The notes beneath the pieces were generated by a model. It was given only the letters and a program-made list of their open reading frames with translations, did no database searches and had not been told where the DNA came from. A stretch of 44,181 bases of DNA from CAYLOC01 sp964385195 (lineage in GTDB: Bacteria; Actinomycetota; Actinomycetes; Propionibacteriales; Nocardioidaceae), in assembly GCA_964385195.1 (NCBI GenBank), contig CAYLOC010000003.1:1-44181 (forward strand). The letters are read 5' to 3'. The translations under genes were made by a program, and so were the position numbers. Below, piece by piece: positions 15,420 through 24,875 of this stretch; the stretch's first letter is position 1, and each line of letters starts with the position of its first letter.

Positions 15420-17528
15420 TTACTCGGGAGTAACCGCTCTGGCGGCCGCGGCCTCGGGGCCCTTCTCCAGCAGGACGGCGAACCCGTCCTCGTCCAGTAC
15501 GGGTACGCCGAGGGAGACGGCCTTGTCATACTTCGAACCCGGCGAGGCTCCCGCCACCACGAACGACGTCTTCTTCGAGACCGACGAACTCGCCCGTCCG
15601 CCGCGGGACACGATCGCCTCCTTGGCCTGGTCCCGGGACCAGCCGGTGAGGGACCCGGTGACTACGACGGTCTGGCCCTCCAGGTGGCGTGGAACCGACT
15701 CGTCGCGCTCGTCGGCCATCCGTACGCCGGCCTCGCGCCACTTGCGGACGACGTCACGGTGCCAGTCGACGTCGAACCACTCCTTGACCGACTCCGCGAT
15801 CGTCGGGCCGACCCCTTCGACCGCCGAGAGCTCTGCTGCCGATGCGTCCCGGATCGCCTGCATCGACCCGAACGCCGTGGCCAGTGCCCGCCCGGCCGTC
15901 GGCCCTACGTGCCGGATCGACAGCGCCACCAGCACCCGCCACAACGGTTGCTCCTTGGCGGCAGCGAGGTGGTCCAGGAGCCGGGCACCGTTGGCGGAGA
16001 GGCTGCCGTCTTTCTTGGTGAACAGCGGCACCTGCAGCAACGCCTGCTCATCGAGCGTGAACAGGTCACCCTCGTCGTGCAGGACACCGGCCTGCAACAA
16101 CGCCGTCGCCGCCTCGTAGCCGAGCACCTCGATGTCGAATGCCCCACGGCCGGCCACGAAGAACAGCCGCTCCCGCAGCTGTGCCGGGCACGAGCGGTGG
16201 TTCGGGCAGCGGATGTCGGCGTCGCCTTCCTTGCTCGGCGCCAGCGGCGTCCCACACTCGGGGCACTCGGTGGGCATCTCGAACGCGGTCTCGCCCCCGG
16301 TGCGCAGGTCGACCACCGGTCCGACGATCTCGGGGATCACGTCACCGGCCTTGCGCAGCACGACGGTGTCGCCGACCAGCACCCCTTTGCGCTTGACCTC
16401 CGCGGCGTTGTGCAAGGTGGCGAACTCGACGGTGGAACCGGCGACCCGGACCGGCTCCATCCGGCCGTACGGCGTGACGCGGCCGGTGCGGCCCACGTTC
16501 ACCTCGATCGCGAGCAGCTGGGTGTTGACCTCCTCCGGCGGGTACTTGTAGGCGATCGCCCACCGCGGCGCGCGTGAGGTGGTGCCGAGCATGCGTTGCA
16601 GGTCGACCTGGTCGACCTTCACCACGACCCCGTCGATCTCGTGCTCGGCGTCGTGCCGGTGCTCGCCGTAGTAGGTGATGAAGTCCTCCACCTCGGCCAT
16701 GGTGTCGAGGACCTTCGCCCATGGCGAGGTGGGCAGCCCCCAGGCCTGGAGCGCAGCGTAGGACTCCGACTGCCGCTCCGGCTCGAAACCACGCCGAGCT
16801 CCGAGTCCGTGGCAGACCATGCGCAACGGCCGGCGAGCGCTGACCCGGGGGTTCTTCTGCCGCAGCGACCCCGCCGCGGAGTTGCGGGGGTTGGCGAACG
16901 GGGGCTTACCGTCGGCGACCAGGCCCTCGTTGAGCTTCTCGAACGCGGCCACCGGCAAGAACACCTCGCCACGCACCTCGACCAGCGCGGGGACGGGGAA
17001 CTCGTCGGTGGCCGAGAGCCGGTGCGGTACGCCGGCGATGGTGCGGATGTTGGGAGTGACGTCCTCTCCCACCCGGCCGTCACCGCGGGTCGCGCCGCGA
17101 ACCAGCCGGCCGTCCTCATAGGTCAGGTTGACCGCCAGGCCATCGACCTTCAGCTCACACAGGTACCGCGCGTCCTCCGCGCCCTCTCGGCGGATACGGG
17201 CCTCCCACGCATGCATCTCCTCGACCGAGAACGCGTTGTCCAGGCTCAGCATGCGCTCCGCGTGCTCGACTGCGGTGAACTCCGTGGACACTGCACCGCC
17301 CACGTGCTGCGTCGGCGAGTCCGGGGTCCGGAGGTCGGGGTACTGCTCTTCCAGCGCCTCCAGGTCGCGCATCAGCGTGTCGAACTCGGAGTCGCTGACC
17401 GTCGGCGAGTCGAGCACGTAGTAGCGCCAGCGATGTCCCTCGATCTGCTCGGCGAGGTCGGCGTGCTGCTCCCGCGCCTCCGGGGGTGCGCTCTGACCGG
17501 TGGAGGCCCCCGACTGTTGTTCGGTCAC
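15420..17528 (-). CDS. ligA: NAD-dependent DNA ligase LigA
   Basis: A 702-residue LigA that seals nicks in replication and repair using NAD. All domains are visible: N-terminal Ia domain with the tyrosine pair in HRWRYYVLDSPTVSD (residues 32-46), adenylation site with K127 in CELKVDG, OB fold, four-cysteine zinc finger (CPECGTPL and later CPNHRSCPAQ), helix-hairpin-helix repeats, and a C-terminal BRCT domain beginning at LEGQTVVVTGSL. The start is the GTG at 17528, overlapping the stop of the upstream MetE-like gene as GTGA. An in-frame extension to 17690 lies within that gene and is rejected. It is the last gene of the hydrolase - MetE-like - ligA operon. Confidence 0.96.
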   Translation of the reverse strand: MTEQQSGASTGQSAPPEAREQHADLAEQIEGHRWRYYVLDSPTVSDSEFDTLMRDLEALEEQYPDLRTPDSPTQHVGGAVSTEFTAVEHAERMLSLDNAFSVEEMHAWEARIRREGAEDARYLCELKVDGLAVNLTYEDGRLVRGATRGDGRVGEDVTPNIRTIAGVPHRLSATDEFPVPALVEVRGEVFLPVAAFEKLNEGLVADGKPPFANPRNSAAGSLRQKNPRVSARRPLRMVCHGLGARRGFEPERQSESYAALQAWGLPTSPWAKVLDTMAEVEDFITYYGEHRHDAEHEIDGVVVKVDQVDLQRMLGTTSRAPRWAIAYKYPPEEVNTQLLAIEVNVGRTGRVTPYGRMEPVRVAGSTVEFATLHNAAEVKRKGVLVGDTVVLRKAGDVIPEIVGPVVDLRTGGETAFEMPTECPECGTPLAPSKEGDADIRCPNHRSCPAQLRERLFFVAGRGAFDIEVLGYEAATALLQAGVLHDEGDLFTLDEQALLQVPLFTKKDGSLSANGARLLDHLAAAKEQPLWRVLVALSIRHVGPTAGRALATAFGSMQAIRDASAAELSAVEGVGPTIAESVKEWFDVDWHRDVVRKWREAGVRMADERDESVPRHLEGQTVVVTGSLTGWSRDQAKEAIVSRGGRASSSVSKKTSFVVAGASPGSKYDKAVSLGVPVLDEDGFAVLLEKGPEAAAARAVTPE

Positions 17529-18550
17529 GCCCCTATCCTGCCCTGTTCCTCCGACAGGGCGACCGCGGCGGCGCGAACCAGGGCCAGGGCCTGACGGGAC
17601 CACTCCGGCGACGCACCTGCGAGTCCACACGAGGGGGTCAGGGTGACCGGCGGGAGTCCCGCGACGTCGGTGTAGCCCAGCGCCGACCACCAGCGCTGGA
17701 CCCGTCGTACGACGTCGGCATCGGTCGGGGGCTCAGCAACGGGGTCTGTCGCGGGGACGATGCCGAGCCAGAGCCGGCGGTCGCCTTCCACCCACTCCGC
17801 CACGTCGTCGTACTCCCCCGCGGTGACCAGCCCGGCATCGAGGGACACGCCCTGCACGGTGGTCTCGCGCACCACCTCCCACGGCAGGCCGGCAGCGCAG
17901 CAGTGCAGCGCCGTCTCTGCCCCGGCGCCCTCGGCCACGTCGGCGAGCCACTGGATGGCCGTCGCGGCATCGGCGGGCGTGACGCTGCGGTGCTTGCTGA
18001 AACCACTGGCCGTGGACACCGTGCCCGCCAGTACCGCAGGCAGCATCGGTTCGTCCACCTGTACGACGATGTCCGCGGCGGGCAGGCGCCGATGTACCGC
18101 TGCGATGTGCTCGGTCAACCCGGCGGCCAGTGCCTGCCCCAAGTCGCGACGGGCGCCGTGGTCGGCCAGGACCTTGTCGCCGCGCGGACGCTCCACGTTC
18201 GCCGCCAGCGTCCACGGGCCGGCGACCTGGACCTTGAACGCGCCCCGGTACCCCTCCGGGAAGTCCCGTTGCGCCACCTCCTCCACGGTGTCGAGGTCCG
18301 AGGACAGCAAGGACCCGGCACGCCGGTGATCGATGCCGGAGGAGTCGGTGAGCCGCCAGCCTGCGGGCTGGACGTCGAAGCCGAGGTCGCTGACCATCGC
18401 GAGGCTGCGGCCGATCATGCCCGCGGTCAGGCCGCGGGCCGGGAGCTCGGGCAGGAATGCGAACTCACCCAGCTCCCCTAGTACGATCCGGACGGTCTCG
18501 GCGAAGTCTTCCCCCGGCATCGACCCGATACCGGTGGCCCGGTTGCTCAC
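17525..18550 (-). CDS. MetE-like (cobalamin-independent methionine synthase family) protein
   Basis: A 341-residue single-domain protein related to the C-terminal half of MetE. It begins ATGIGSMPGEDFAETVRIVLG, has VDEPMLPAVLAG and ALHCCAAGLPWE (possible metal ligands), and ends with a LTPSCGLAG segment typical of the zinc-binding Cys in this fold. Full MetE is about 750 residues, so this is a short paralogue of uncertain substrate, not a proven methionine synthase. Such a gene commonly sits beside ligA in actinobacteria. Its GTG start overlaps the hydrolase stop and its own stop overlaps ligA, both as GTGA. Confidence 0.85.
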   Translation of the reverse strand: MSNRATGIGSMPGEDFAETVRIVLGELGEFAFLPELPARGLTAGMIGRSLAMVSDLGFDVQPAGWRLTDSSGIDHRRAGSLLSSDLDTVEEVAQRDFPEGYRGAFKVQVAGPWTLAANVERPRGDKVLADHGARRDLGQALAAGLTEHIAAVHRRLPAADIVVQVDEPMLPAVLAGTVSTASGFSKHRSVTPADAATAIQWLADVAEGAGAETALHCCAAGLPWEVVRETTVQGVSLDAGLVTAGEYDDVAEWVEGDRRLWLGIVPATDPVAEPPTDADVVRRVQRWWSALGYTDVAGLPPVTLTPSCGLAGASPEWSRQALALVRAAAVALSEEQGRIGA

Positions 18551-19368
18551 GAGATCTCAGGTGGGATCCGGCTGACGAACGCAGCGATGCTGTGCAGGCA
18601 CGTGGGGTCTCCCTCGAGCTGCGGGAGGTGCGCGACGCCGGGGAGCCGTACCAGCTCGGCGTCAGGGATCCGTTCGGCCAGCTCCGCAGCCAGCTGCTGG
18701 AACTCGGGCACGTCCAGCTCGCCCACCAGCACCTGGACGGGTACGCCGATCTCCCCCAGCCGGGACCAGGAATCCTCGCCCAGCCCGGTCTCACCGGGGT
18801 CGTCGGCCCGGAGGGCCCGGCCGTTCATGTCCAAGAACAGGTCGCGTACCGGTCCCTGCACCCGGCCCTCGGGCGCGAGGGGTCCGTCCAGCCAGATCCT
18901 GGCCTCGACGGCATTCAGCGCGTCGACGTCGCCGGACTGCTGCGCGGAGTGCAACTGCTGCTCCAGAGCCCGTGTGGTCTCATCCTCGGCCGGCTGCTCG
19001 GGTGCGCCGCCGACCGCGGGGCCGATGAGTGCCAGCCCGGACACCCGCTCGGGGTTGGCCAACGCGAGGTCGATCGCCGCGCCGCCCCCGACGGAGTTGC
19101 CGACGACCACCGCCTCTTCGATCTCGGCCTTGTCCATCACCGACAATGCGTCGGCCGCGGTCGAGAACGCCTCGGGCTCGTACGTCGTCTCGCCGTACCC
19201 GCGTGCGTCGAACCGGATGCACCGGTGCTTGTCTGCGATGAGGTCGACCAGCGGCTGCCAGCTCCGCCGGTCCGCGACACCGGCATGCAGCATCACCACG
19301 TCCGCGCCGACTCCCGGAGGCCCGGAGCCCTCGAACGCCAGCCACGCATTCCCTTTGACTGCGAACAC
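18547..19368 (-). CDS. Alpha/beta hydrolase
   Basis: A 273-residue alpha/beta-fold hydrolase. The nucleophile elbow is GNSVGG with S92; the early segments VVMLHAGVADRRSW (HG-type oxyanion loop) and RCIRFDARGYGET fit the fold; the late histidine is in GVAHLPQLEGD. The substrate is unknown. I chose the GTG at 19368 because TAACGT lies 7 nt upstream, preceded by TTGGCC at 18 nt; the in-frame ATG at 19422 would place the promoter within the coding region. It heads an operon with the MetE-like gene and ligA. Confidence 0.85.
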   Translation of the reverse strand: MFAVKGNAWLAFEGSGPPGVGADVVMLHAGVADRRSWQPLVDLIADKHRCIRFDARGYGETTYEPEAFSTAADALSVMDKAEIEEAVVVGNSVGGGAAIDLALANPERVSGLALIGPAVGGAPEQPAEDETTRALEQQLHSAQQSGDVDALNAVEARIWLDGPLAPEGRVQGPVRDLFLDMNGRALRADDPGETGLGEDSWSRLGEIGVPVQVLVGELDVPEFQQLAAELAERIPDAELVRLPGVAHLPQLEGDPTCLHSIAAFVSRIPPEIS

Positions 19369-19375
19369 CTCCCCG

Positions 19376-19381
19376 ACGTTA
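19376..19381 (-). promoter_or_regulatory. -10 hexamer TAACGT of the hydrolase - MetE-like - ligA operon
   Basis: On the minus strand TTGGCC-18-TAACGT-7-GTG is the clearest promoter-plus-start arrangement for this operon. It shortens the hydrolase by 18 residues relative to the first in-frame ATG. Confidence 0.55.
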
Positions 19382-19495
19382 GCGGGAACCGACCACGCGG
19401 GCCAACTGATGGGCAAGGGCACGGGCTGGCGCCGCGGTGTCCGTCTCGGAGAGCGATCCGCGGGCAGACACAGGGTGATCAGTGCGGGACCCGCA

Positions 19496-20215
19496 TCAGC
19501 CAGCGATCGATCTCTGGATCAGGTCGAGGTCGCGTACGCAGAACTGGTGGTGCTGGAACTCTTCACCGAGAACCGTGCCCAGGCATTGTCGCACCGATCG
19601 TCCGCGTGCGTACGGCGGCCACATGTCATTATCGGGGATCGGTGCCGGCTGCTGAAGCTGCTCGGGGGTGACGGCGTCAAGCCAGCGCTCGAGCTCGGCC
19701 GCCTGTTCGTCCCTGATCGCCAGCACCTCGTCAAGCGTCGGGTTCGCCGAGGGGTCCAGCCCCTGCTCCTCCCGGCGGGGCACGGACTCGATTCCCACGC
19801 CCATCGGAGTGAACAGATCGGTGGATCCGAGGCAGCAGCGCCGAAACCACGAGTCGTGGACGAACACCAGGTGGCGCAGCGTCTGCACGGCCGACCATTC
19901 GTCGTTGACACTCTCGCGCTCGATGCCGGGCGACTTGCGCATGCGCGCCACGGTCGCCGCCCAGTCGGTGCGCAGCTGCCGCCATCCTTGGTGCAGGTCG
20001 TCCACGTCATCGGAGCGGATGAGCCGGCGGACCGGGTGACGACGGTCGAGTTCGGCCTCGACGTACTCCATGACTTCGACGCCGTTCACGACGAGGTTGG
20101 TCACCAGCCCGTCGATAACCGCGTCCTGCAGGATCACGCCGATCAGACGGACGTTGTTCAGGTTGCACTCACGGAACTCCGCGCCCTCCATGTCCTCGTT
20201 CAGGTACCGCTTCAT
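19496..20215 (-). CDS. DinB-like protein with an N-terminal pentapeptide-like segment
   Basis: A 239-residue protein. The N-terminus (residues 1-45) has spaced A/L-x-x repeats such as EGAEFRECNLNNVRLIGVIL, resembling pentapeptide-repeat sequence. The rest (about 65-235) is a DinB/YfiT-type four-helix bundle, with QTLRHLVFVHDSWF and EEFQHHQFCVRDL providing candidate metal-binding histidines. DinB-like proteins include bacillithiol- and mycothiol-linked transferases, but no substrate can be assigned. The ATG at 20215 has TAGCCT 7 nt upstream; longer frames upstream lack support. It is a single gene on the minus strand. Confidence 0.78.
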   Translation of the reverse strand: MKRYLNEDMEGAEFRECNLNNVRLIGVILQDAVIDGLVTNLVVNGVEVMEYVEAELDRRHPVRRLIRSDDVDDLHQGWRQLRTDWAATVARMRKSPGIERESVNDEWSAVQTLRHLVFVHDSWFRRCCLGSTDLFTPMGVGIESVPRREEQGLDPSANPTLDEVLAIRDEQAAELERWLDAVTPEQLQQPAPIPDNDMWPPYARGRSVRQCLGTVLGEEFQHHQFCVRDLDLIQRSIAG

Positions 20216-20222
20216 GCTCGAC

Positions 20223-20228
20223 AGGCTA
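20223..20228 (-). promoter_or_regulatory. -10 hexamer TAGCCT for the DinB-like gene
   Basis: TAGCCT on the minus strand ends 7 nt before the ATG at 20215, predicting a leaderless mRNA. Confidence 0.5.
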
Positions 20229-20361
20229 TGCCCGGCCCCCGCGACAGCCGGCCATGCCTGGTCTGACCTGTGGAGGGGCCGCACCACCGCATGCGGAACC
20301 CTGACCAGGACCCGGACACCCACATTGCTTCGGCAAGCGGTGGCGGGCCCCGGGCGCAGAA

Positions 20362-21879
20362 TCAGTCCACGTCCTCATCGACCCAGTCCAGGGTCTTGGT
20401 CACCGCCTTCTTCCAGTTCCGGTAGGTCCGCTCGCGTTGGACGGCTGCCATCTGCGGCTCCCAGCGCTTGTCCGCGCGCCAGTTCTCGCGCAGTTCCTCC
20501 AGCCCACTCCAGTACCCGACCGCCAGCCCGGCGGCGTACGCCGCACCCAGCGCCGTGGTCTCGGTGACCTGCGGCCGCACCACGGGGACGTCGAGGATGT
20601 CGGCCTGGAACTGCATCAACAGCTCGTTGCCGACCATGCCGCCGTCGACCTTCAGCTCGGACAGCGACACGTGGGAGTCGGCGTTCATCGCCTCCAGCAC
20701 CTCGCGGGTCTGGAAGGCGGTCGCCTCCAGCACCGCACGCGCCAGATGCCCCTTGTTGACGTATCGGGTCATCCCGACCAGAGCCCCGCGAGCATCCGGG
20801 CGCCAGTGCGGTGCGAACAGCCCGGAGAACGCCGGCACGAAGTAGGCTCCGCCGTTGTCCTCGACGGTTCCGGCGAGCGCCTCCACCTCCGGCGCGGAAC
20901 GGATCAGGCCCAGGTTGTCCCGCAACCACTGCACCAGCGATCCCGTGACGGCGATCGAGCCCTCCAGCGCATAGACCGGGCGCTGCTCGCTGGCCTGGTA
21001 GCAGACGGTGGTAAGCAGGCCGTGGTCACTGTGGACCCTGTCCGGCCCGGTGTTGAGCAGCATGAAGTTCCCGGTGCCGTAGGTGTTCTTCGCGGTCCCG
21101 ATGTCGTAGCAGGCCTGCCCGAACGTCGCCGCCTGCTGGTCACCGAGGATCCCCGCAACGGGCGTCCCCGCCAAGATGCCCGGCCGGCACTCGCCGTACC
21201 GCTCCGACGAGGGACGGATCCGGGGCAGCATCGACAGCGGGATCCCCATCTCCGCGCAGATGTCGGCGTCCCAGTCGAGGGTGTCGAGGTCCATCAGCAT
21301 GGTGCGGGAGGCGTTGGTGACGTCGGTGAGGTGGACGCCGCCGTGCTCGGCGCCGCCGGTGAGGTTCCACAGCAGCCACGTGTCGATGGTGCCGAACAGG
21401 AGATCCCCGGCCTCGGCCCGGGCCCGCGCGCCGTCGACGTTGTCGAGGATCCAGCGGACCTTCGGGCCGGAGAAGTACGCCGCCAGCGGCAGCCCGACCC
21501 GGTCCCGGTAGCGGTCCGCGCCGCCGCCGAGGGCGGCCAGCTCGTCGCAGATCGCCTGGGTGCGGGTGTCCTGCCAGACGATCGCATGGTGCACCGGCTC
21601 CCCGGTACGGCGATCCCAGACGACCGCGGTCTCTCGCTGGTTGGTGATCCCCACCGCGGCGATCATCGAGGCGTTGAGGTTGGCCTTGCCGACCGCGCCG
21701 CCGATGACGTCGCGGGTGTTGTCCCAGATCTCGGTGGCGTCGTGCTCGACCCAGCCCGCTCGCGGGAGGATCTGCTCGTGCTCCTTCTGGTCCACCGTTA
21801 CGATGGCGCCGTCGTGGTTGAAGATGATGCAGCGCGTGCTGGTGGTGCCCTGGTCGATCGCTGCGACGTACTGGCTCAT
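20362..21879 (-). CDS. glpK: Glycerol kinase
   Basis: A 505-residue FGGY-family kinase that phosphorylates glycerol to glycerol 3-phosphate with ATP. The N-terminus AAIDQGTTSTRCIIF is the ATPase phosphate-1 loop, and GITNQRETAVVWDRRTGEP, GILGDQQAATFGQ and the C-terminal LKVDGGMVGNELLMQFQAD are hallmark GlpK segments. Length is normal. GGAGCC lies a few bases before the ATG. It is divergent from glpD, its pathway partner; no glycerol facilitator gene is in the window. Confidence 0.96.
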   Translation of the reverse strand: MSQYVAAIDQGTTSTRCIIFNHDGAIVTVDQKEHEQILPRAGWVEHDATEIWDNTRDVIGGAVGKANLNASMIAAVGITNQRETAVVWDRRTGEPVHHAIVWQDTRTQAICDELAALGGGADRYRDRVGLPLAAYFSGPKVRWILDNVDGARARAEAGDLLFGTIDTWLLWNLTGGAEHGGVHLTDVTNASRTMLMDLDTLDWDADICAEMGIPLSMLPRIRPSSERYGECRPGILAGTPVAGILGDQQAATFGQACYDIGTAKNTYGTGNFMLLNTGPDRVHSDHGLLTTVCYQASEQRPVYALEGSIAVTGSLVQWLRDNLGLIRSAPEVEALAGTVEDNGGAYFVPAFSGLFAPHWRPDARGALVGMTRYVNKGHLARAVLEATAFQTREVLEAMNADSHVSLSELKVDGGMVGNELLMQFQADILDVPVVRPQVTETTALGAAYAAGLAVGYWSGLEELRENWRADKRWEPQMAAVQRERTYRNWKKAVTKTLDWVDEDVD

Positions 21880-21986
21880 CGTGAGGCTCCGTGGAAGGCT
21901 CGGCGGACGTGCACGACACTAGGGCACGCCACCGACGTCAGCGTCTGAGGCAGGCAACCTAGGTCAACGAGAGGGAGGAGCAGGCG
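21880..21986. promoter_or_regulatory. Divergent glpK / glpD control region
   Basis: A 107-bp spacer between the divergent starts of glpK and glpD, so both promoters and any shared glycerol-responsive operator must lie here. I see possible -10 elements (TAGTGT on the minus strand near 21914-21919) but no convincing operator palindrome. Confidence 0.4.
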
Positions 21987-23681
21987 ATGCCATCCCCGGC
22001 CCGGCTGTCCCCGTCGGAGCGGCAGGACCGCTGGGACCGCCTGGGGCGGACGGACTACGACGTGCTCGTCATCGGTGGCGGCGTGACCGGAGCCGGAGCG
22101 GCGCTCGACGCGGCGACCCGGGGGCTGTCGGTGGCGCTGGTGGAGGCACGGGACTTCGCCTCGGGGACGTCGTCGCGGTCCTCGAAGCTGTTCCACGGCG
22201 GGCTGCGCTACCTCGAGCAGATGAACTTCGGCCTGGTCCGGGAGGCACTCGCCGAGCGGGAGCTGATGCTGACCCGGATCGCCCCGCACCTGGTCAAACC
22301 GGTCGCGTTCTTGTACCCGCTGACCCACCGGCTGTGGGAGCGGCCCTATGTCACGGCGGGCCTGACGCTGTACGACACGATGGGCGGTGCCCGGTCACTC
22401 CCCCGCCACCGACAGCTCACCCGTCGCGGGGCACTGCGGCGGATCCCCGCGCTGCGACCGGACGCGCTCACCGGTGCGTTGCTGTACCACGACGCGCAGA
22501 CCGATGACGCCCGGCATACCCTCACCGTCGCCCGTACCGCCGCGACGTACGGCGCCGACGTGCTGAACTCCACCGAGGTCGTGGCGCTGAACCGGGCCGG
22601 CGAACGCATCGTGGGCGCGCGCGTCCGCAACGTCGAGACCGGCTCCGAGGTCGACGTGACGGCGTCGGCGGTGGTCAACTGCACCGGTGTCTGGACCGAT
22701 GACATCCAGACGCTGGCGGGAGGACGCGGCCGGTTCCATGTTCGTGCCTCCAAGGGGGTGCACATGGTGGTCCCGCGGGACCGGATCAACGCCGAGACCG
22801 GGCTCATCCTGCGCACCGAGACCTCGGTGCTGTTCGTGATCCCGTGGGGCACCCACTGGCTGATCGGCACCACCGACACCGACTGGACGCTGGGCAAGGC
22901 TCACCCGGCCGCCAGTCGGGCCGACATCGACTACCTGCTGGAGCACCTGAACCGCGTCCTCGCGGTACCGCTGACCCACGACGACATCCAGGGGGTGTAC
23001 GCCGGGCTGCGGCCGCTGCTGGCCGGTGAGACCGAGTCGACCTCACAGCTCTCCCGCGAGCACGCGGTCGCCCGCCCCCAGCCGGGGCTGGTGTCGATCG
23101 CCGGTGGCAAGTACACGACGTACCGGGTGATGGCCAAGGACGCGATCGATGCCGCCGTGGCCGACGTCGGCGGGTCTCCGCCGCGCAGCGTCACCGAGCA
23201 CATCCCGCTTCTCGGGGCGGACGGCTACTACGCGATGGTCAACCAGGTGGACCGCCTTGCGGGGAGGTACCGGTTGCCGGTGTGGCGGATGCAGCACCTG
23301 TTGGACCGCTACGGATCGCTCGCGGAAGAGCTGCTCGACCTGGCGACGGAAGACCGGTCGCTGCTGGAGCCGCTGGACGGCGCGGAGCAGTATCTCCGGG
23401 CCGAGATGGTCTACGCCGCCACCCATGAGGCCGCGTTGCACCTCGATGACCTGCTGGCCCGGCGTACCCGGATCTCGATCGAGACCGCGCACCGCGGCAC
23501 CGACGCCGCCGAGGCGACCGCCGCTCTGGTCGCACCCCATCTGGGCTGGGACGAGGAACGCGTCGCGCAGGAGGTCGCCGCCTACGCTGCACGGGTGCAC
23601 AGCGAGCGGGAGTCCCAGGAGCAGGTAGACGACTCCGCCGCGGACGCGGTCCGGGGTGCCGCACCCGATCCCCGCCGCTGA
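21987..23681 (+). CDS. glpD: Aerobic glycerol-3-phosphate dehydrogenase
   Basis: A 564-residue FAD enzyme that oxidises glycerol 3-phosphate to dihydroxyacetone phosphate and passes electrons to the quinone pool at the membrane. The FAD fold is at residues 22-50 (VLVIGGGVTGAGAALDAATR), followed by the GlpD signature SSRSSKLFHGGLRYLEQ. Other conserved parts are RASKGVHMVVPRD and SIAGGKYTTYRVMA, and a C-terminal DAO-C domain. The ATG has GAGGAG 7 nt upstream. It is transcribed away from glpK, and a strong hairpin follows it. Confidence 0.96.
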   Translation: MPSPARLSPSERQDRWDRLGRTDYDVLVIGGGVTGAGAALDAATRGLSVALVEARDFASGTSSRSSKLFHGGLRYLEQMNFGLVREALAERELMLTRIAPHLVKPVAFLYPLTHRLWERPYVTAGLTLYDTMGGARSLPRHRQLTRRGALRRIPALRPDALTGALLYHDAQTDDARHTLTVARTAATYGADVLNSTEVVALNRAGERIVGARVRNVETGSEVDVTASAVVNCTGVWTDDIQTLAGGRGRFHVRASKGVHMVVPRDRINAETGLILRTETSVLFVIPWGTHWLIGTTDTDWTLGKAHPAASRADIDYLLEHLNRVLAVPLTHDDIQGVYAGLRPLLAGETESTSQLSREHAVARPQPGLVSIAGGKYTTYRVMAKDAIDAAVADVGGSPPRSVTEHIPLLGADGYYAMVNQVDRLAGRYRLPVWRMQHLLDRYGSLAEELLDLATEDRSLLEPLDGAEQYLRAEMVYAATHEAALHLDDLLARRTRISIETAHRGTDAAEATAALVAPHLGWDEERVAQEVAAYAARVHSERESQEQVDDSAADAVRGAAPDPRR

Positions 23682-23748
23682 CGGGCGGCCCTCATCGGCG
23701 TACGCCGGGAGGGGTGAGCAAGGCAGACTCACCGTCGGCGAGCCGGAT

Positions 23749-23788
23749 TTGCCTTGTAGACGGGGCCGTTGGCCCGTCTACAAGGCAA
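23749..23788. terminator. Bidirectional hairpin between glpD and mnmA
   Basis: A perfect 16-bp inverted repeat (23749-23764 with 23773-23788) around an 8-nt loop, lying between convergent glpD and mnmA. The right arm contains the mnmA stop codon (23778-23780). It lacks a U-tract but is the strongest dyad in the window. Confidence 0.8.
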
Positions 23789-24875
23789 CCGCAGAGGAGG
23801 ACGTCGAGTCGATGGTGGCGCTGCCGACGACGCGGGTGCCGTCGTAGAGGACGGCGGCCTGACCGGGCGCGATCCCGCGCGCGGGTTCGGACATCTCGAT
23901 GTGCACCTGTTCCCCGTCGGCGCTGACCCGGGCAGTCGCGGGGAACTCCGCCCCGTGCGCCCGGAGCTGCACCGTGCAGGCGAGATGCCCGTGCGGGACG
24001 CTTCCGCACCACCGCGGCCGGATCCCGACCAGGCGGTCGACGTCAAGCTCTTCGCGGGTACCCACCGTCACGGTCTGCGAGACCGGCTCGATGTCGAGCA
24101 CGTACCGGGCCTTGCCGTCCGCGGCGGGCCGACCCAGCCGGAGGCCGCGACGCTGCCCGACCGTGAACCCGTAGGTGCCCTCGTGGCGACCGAGCACCTC
24201 GCCGGAGGTGTCGACGATGGACCCGCTCTCCGCACCGAGCCGCTCGCGGAGCCAGCCTGCGGTGTCGCCGTCGGCGATGAAGCAGATGTCGTGACTGTCG
24301 GGCTTTCGTGCCACCGGCAGGCCGCGGCGTTCTGCCTCCGCCCGTACGTCGGACTTCTTCGACCCGCCGAGGGGGAACAGCGAGTGCGCGAGCTGGTCCT
24401 GGGTGAGCACCCCGAGCACGTAGGACTGGTCCTTGCCGTGGTCAACGGACCGGTGCATCTCGATGGTCCCGTCCGCACCGGTCCGCAGCTGTGCGTAGTG
24501 CCCGGTGGCCACCGCGTCGAACCCCAGCGCCATCGCTCGCTGGAGCACCGCGGCGAACTTGATCCGCTCGTTGCACCGCAGGCACGGGTTCGGGGTGCGT
24601 CCGGCGGCGTACTCGCTGAGGAAGTCCTCCACGACGGACTCGTGGAACCGCTCGGAGAAGTCCCAGACGTAGAACGGGATCCCGATGATGCCGGCGGCGC
24701 GGCGGGCGTCTCCTGCGTCCTCGATCGTGCAGCAGCCGCGGGCACCGCTGCGGTAGGACTGTGGGTTGCGCGACAGCGCCAGATGGATGCCGGTGACGTC
24801 GTGGCCGGCGTCGACCGCACGGGCGGCGGCGACTGCGGAGTCCACACCCCCGGACATCGCGGCGACAACCCTCAT
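23778..24875 (-). CDS. mnmA: tRNA-specific 2-thiouridylase MnmA
   Basis: A 365-residue enzyme that adds sulfur to U34 of Lys, Glu and Gln tRNAs. The PP-loop is SGGVDS (residues 8-13). The two catalytic cysteines are C98 in NPCLRCN and C198 in DICFI. The central KDQSYVLGVL and C-terminal beta-barrel YGFTVGQRRGL are standard. The ATG at 24875 lies in an ATGA overlap with the cysteine desulfurase stop; upstream in-frame starts lie within that gene. The desulfurase next door should supply the persulfide. Confidence 0.95.
   Translation of the reverse strand: MRVVAAMSGGVDSAVAAARAVDAGHDVTGIHLALSRNPQSYRSGARGCCTIEDAGDARRAAGIIGIPFYVWDFSERFHESVVEDFLSEYAAGRTPNPCLRCNERIKFAAVLQRAMALGFDAVATGHYAQLRTGADGTIEMHRSVDHGKDQSYVLGVLTQDQLAHSLFPLGGSKKSDVRAEAERRGLPVARKPDSHDICFIADGDTAGWLRERLGAESGSIVDTSGEVLGRHEGTYGFTVGQRRGLRLGRPAADGKARYVLDIEPVSQTVTVGTREELDVDRLVGIRPRWCGSVPHGHLACTVQLRAHGAEFPATARVSADGEQVHIEMSEPARGIAPGQAAVLYDGTRVVGSATIDSTSSSAVAL

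Noticed and set aside
20216..20361. Terminator or small gene in the glpK - DinB-like spacer
   Set aside because: A CCGCATGCGG palindrome and short GC-rich inverted segments are present, but no stem is long enough to separate it from GC background, and no frame has support.
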